DNA from: CAYVUV01 sp964455095
Lineage (GTDB): Bacteria; Desulfobacterota; Binatia; HRBIN30; CADEER01
DNA length: 6,580 nucleotides
NCBI GenBank assembly: GCA_964455095.1
Contig: CAYVUV010000035.1
Coordinates: 1 to 6,580, forward strand
Reading direction: 5' to 3'
Both the position numbers and the translations under genes were made by a program. The notes below the pieces were generated by a model. The model searched no databases and was not told where the DNA came from. It saw only the letters and a program-made list of their open reading frames with translations. How positions within the stretch are numbered: position 1 is the stretch's first letter; every line of letters starts with the position of its first letter. Shown here one piece after another: positions 4,848-6,580 of this stretch.

Positions 4848-6373
4848 CGAGCGCCGCTCCGCTCTCCCACCGCGAAACCCTCGTCATCCTGTGCAGCGTG
4901 CTGGTCAGCCTTCTGCTGGCCGCGCTCGACCAGACCATCGTCGCGACGGCGTTGCCGACCATCGCGGCCGAATATCACTCGGTCGAGCATCTCTCGTGGG
5001 TGGTCTCGGTCTATCTGCTGACCTCGACGGCTTCGACGCCGATCTATGGCAAGCTGAGCGATCTCTACGGCCGCCGTGCGTTGCTCACGGTGGCCATCGT
5101 CACCTTCGTCGTGGCGTCGGCCCTGTGTGCAATGGCGCAGAGCATGACGCAACTCATCGCCGCGCGCGCGTTGCAGGGCGTGGGCGGCGGCGCGCTGATC
5201 TCGTTGACGCAAGCCACCATCGCCGACGTCATCGCGCCGCGCGACCGCGGTCGCTATCAGGGCTACATCGCGACCGTCTGGGCCTCGGCCAGTGTGGGCG
5301 GGCCGTTGCTCGGCGGCTTCTTCGTCGACTATCTGTCCTGGCGCTGGGTGTTCTGGATCAATCTGCCCATCGGACTGGCCGCGCTGGTGGCCGCACGCAT
5401 CTCGCTGCGCAAGCTTCCGGTCCATCGGGTGAAGCACAAGATCGACTATGTGGGCGCGCTGCTTCTGGTCGCGGGCGTCACCTCGCTTTTGGTCGTCTTC
5501 AGTTCGGGCGGCCAAGCGCTGTCATGGACGTCGCCCTACATCATCGGCCTCGGCGCCGCGGGCGTCGTCCTGCTTGCGCTGTTCGTGGCGTGGGAGCTGC
5601 GCGTGCCGGAACCGATCCTGCCGCCGCGCCTATTCCGCAATCCTGTGGTGCGCGTGGCGAACACCGCGTCGTTCGTCTGGTCGATGGCGTTCATCGGCGG
5701 TGTCGTGTTCATGCCGCTGTTTTTTCAGCTCGTGGTCGGCGCCAGCCCCAGCGAATCCGGCCTGCTGCTCATGCCGCTGACGATGGGCGTCGTCGTGGGT
5801 GCGACCAGCAGCGGCCGCTTCATGGTGAAGACGGGCCGCTACAAGGCCATGCCGCTGTCGGGGCTTGTGGTCTCGACGGTCATCTTCCTCTATCTCGGCC
5901 AAGCCGAGGCCGGCATGTCGCGCGGCCTGATGATCGCGTGCTTTGCGATCCTTGGCGTCGGGCTCGGCCTCGTGATCCCGCCCATGCTGGTCGCTGTGCA
6001 GAACGCGGTCGAGAAGCGCGATCTGGGCACGGCCACGTCGGCGGTCACGTTCTTCCGCTCCATGGGTGGCTCGTTCGGCGTGGCGGTGCTGGGCGCCATC
6101 ATCGTCGGTGCATTGGGCTATCACATGAACGCGGCCGCCATTCCCGGCGCCGATCAATTGGGCGCCCAGATTTTGCGCGATGGCCGCGGCGCACTCGATT
6201 CGCTGCCCGAAGCTGCGCGGGTCCAGGCCACCGCGGCGGCCGCGCGCGCGTTCCATCCGATGTTCCAGGCCTGCGCCGCGGTCTGTGCGATCACATTCTT
6301 TGTCGTTCTGTTCCTCAAGGAAATCCCGCTGCGCTCCGCCCAGCGGCCGACCGAAGACGGCGCCGCCAAGTGA
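4844..6373 (+). CDS. DHA2 family (EmrB/QacA type) major facilitator drug efflux transporter
   Basis: The 509-residue product has the length and motifs of 14-helix DHA2 proton-driven exporters of the inner membrane. In helix 1 it carries LDQTIVATALP (28-38); in the loop between helices 2 and 3 motif A, GKLSDLYGRR (68-77); in helix 4 motif B, RALQGVGGG (107-115); in helix 5 the antiporter motif C, GGPLLGG (151-157); then the DHA2 signature WRWVFWINLPIG (165-176). Later come EPILPPRLFRN and FFRSMGGSFG (403-412), both typical of the subfamily, and a soluble loop before the last helix. The ATG at 4844 was preferred over GTG 4772 because it leaves a short cytoplasmic tail before helix 1, as in relatives; it lacks a clear ribosome binding site. 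The substrate cannot be read from sequence. No TetR or MarR regulator gene and no membrane-fusion (EmrA-like) gene is in view. The stop overlaps the next gene by 4 nt. Confidence 0.93.
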   Translation: MTSAAPLSHRETLVILCSVLVSLLLAALDQTIVATALPTIAAEYHSVEHLSWVVSVYLLTSTASTPIYGKLSDLYGRRALLTVAIVTFVVASALCAMAQSMTQLIAARALQGVGGGALISLTQATIADVIAPRDRGRYQGYIATVWASASVGGPLLGGFFVDYLSWRWVFWINLPIGLAALVAARISLRKLPVHRVKHKIDYVGALLLVAGVTSLLVVFSSGGQALSWTSPYIIGLGAAGVVLLALFVAWELRVPEPILPPRLFRNPVVRVANTASFVWSMAFIGGVVFMPLFFQLVVGASPSESGLLLMPLTMGVVVGATSSGRFMVKTGRYKAMPLSGLVVSTVIFLYLGQAEAGMSRGLMIACFAILGVGLGLVIPPMLVAVQNAVEKRDLGTATSAVTFFRSMGGSFGVAVLGAIIVGALGYHMNAAAIPGADQLGAQILRDGRGALDSLPEAARVQATAAAARAFHPMFQACAAVCAITFFVVLFLKEIPLRSAQRPTEDGAAK

Positions 6374-6580
6374 TCGCGCTCGATCCCGAGCTCGCCGCCC
6401 GGCTCAATCTCCGCCCGGCATCTGCGGCGGGCCGCTACGAGATCGTGATCCCCGAATTCGCCAACATTGCCGCCGATTCCGTCGGACGCTTCGCCACCGG
6501 TCCGCGATCCGAATCGCCCGCCGTGATCTTCGAAGATCTGGACGGGCGCATCGAAATAATCAGCTATCGCGAGCTCGATG
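6370..6580 (+). CDS. AMP-forming acyl-CoA/acetyl-CoA synthetase, N-terminal 70 residues, truncated by window end
   Basis: GTG 6370 overlaps the transporter stop (GTGA, stop TGA 6371-6373), so the two genes are probably co-transcribed and translationally coupled. The visible residues include EFANIAADSVGRFA (about 32-45) and SPAVIFEDLDGRIEIISYREL (about 51-71 with the edge), which match the N-terminal pattern of adenylate-forming acyl-CoA synthetases: NIA..xxDR, then PA(L/V)I.ED.DG....Y.EL(D/x). These enzymes activate a carboxylic acid with ATP to an acyl-adenylate and then form the CoA thioester. The ATP-binding P-loop and the catalytic C-terminal lysine lie beyond the window, so the enzyme cannot be assigned to a specific acid. 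Association with an exporter does not fix the substrate. Confidence 0.75.
   Translation, partial: MIALDPELAARLNLRPASAAGRYEIVIPEFANIAADSVGRFATGPRSESPAVIFEDLDGRIEIISYRELD

Noticed and set aside
1..6580. Mobile element, CRISPR array, tRNA or rRNA
   Set aside because: No transposase or integrase frame, no regularly spaced short repeats and no cloverleaf or rRNA signature was seen. The repeats in 190-1777 are explained as protein-coding passenger repeats.

Overview
The window looks like a piece of a high-GC proteobacterial chromosome, most likely from an alphaproteobacterium. This is an inference from the very G/C-rich third codon positions, the style of the adhesin and the DHA2 transporter type; no taxonomic marker gene is present. 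The base composition falls sharply in one short AT-rich block at about 3710-3930.

Layout: (1) Positions 1-3664, minus strand, hold the N-terminal 1221 codons of a very large two-partner-secretion (TPS) exoprotein of the filamentous haemagglutinin type. It is open all the way to the window edge and so is partial. It has an extended signal peptide, a recognisable TPS/haemagglutination-activity domain, the conserved ETSG...WLIDP junction and then a Gly/Ala/Thr/Asn-rich beta-helix passenger built of imperfect tandem repeats. (2) Positions 3665-3932 are an AT-rich non-coding leader. It carries a candidate promoter, several small palindromes and a 5'-leader stem that would enclose the proposed adhesin start codon. 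(3) Positions 3933-4625, minus strand, encode a 230-residue protein with a clear signal peptide and no family that I recognise. (4) Positions 4626-4843 are a divergent intergenic region with two hairpin systems, one at each end. (5) Positions 4844-6373, plus strand, encode a 14-helix DHA2 (EmrB/QacA type) major facilitator efflux transporter. (6) From 6370 to the window end, plus strand, lies the N-terminus of an AMP-forming acyl/acetyl-CoA synthetase, overlapping the transporter stop by GTGA.

The two minus-strand genes both encode exported proteins and could form a surface/adhesion locus; the TpsB transporter that the adhesin would need is not in view. The two plus-strand genes overlap and are probably translationally coupled in one operon. 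The parts most worth a second look are the control elements around the adhesin start: no ATG, a TTG with a plausible ribosome binding site inside a predicted stem-loop, then a GAAA-tetraloop hairpin and a G7-C-G5 tract with quadruplex and slippage potential. The long repeats in the passenger are also notable. I did not find evidence of a wholly new system, a mobile element, a CRISPR array or an RNA gene.
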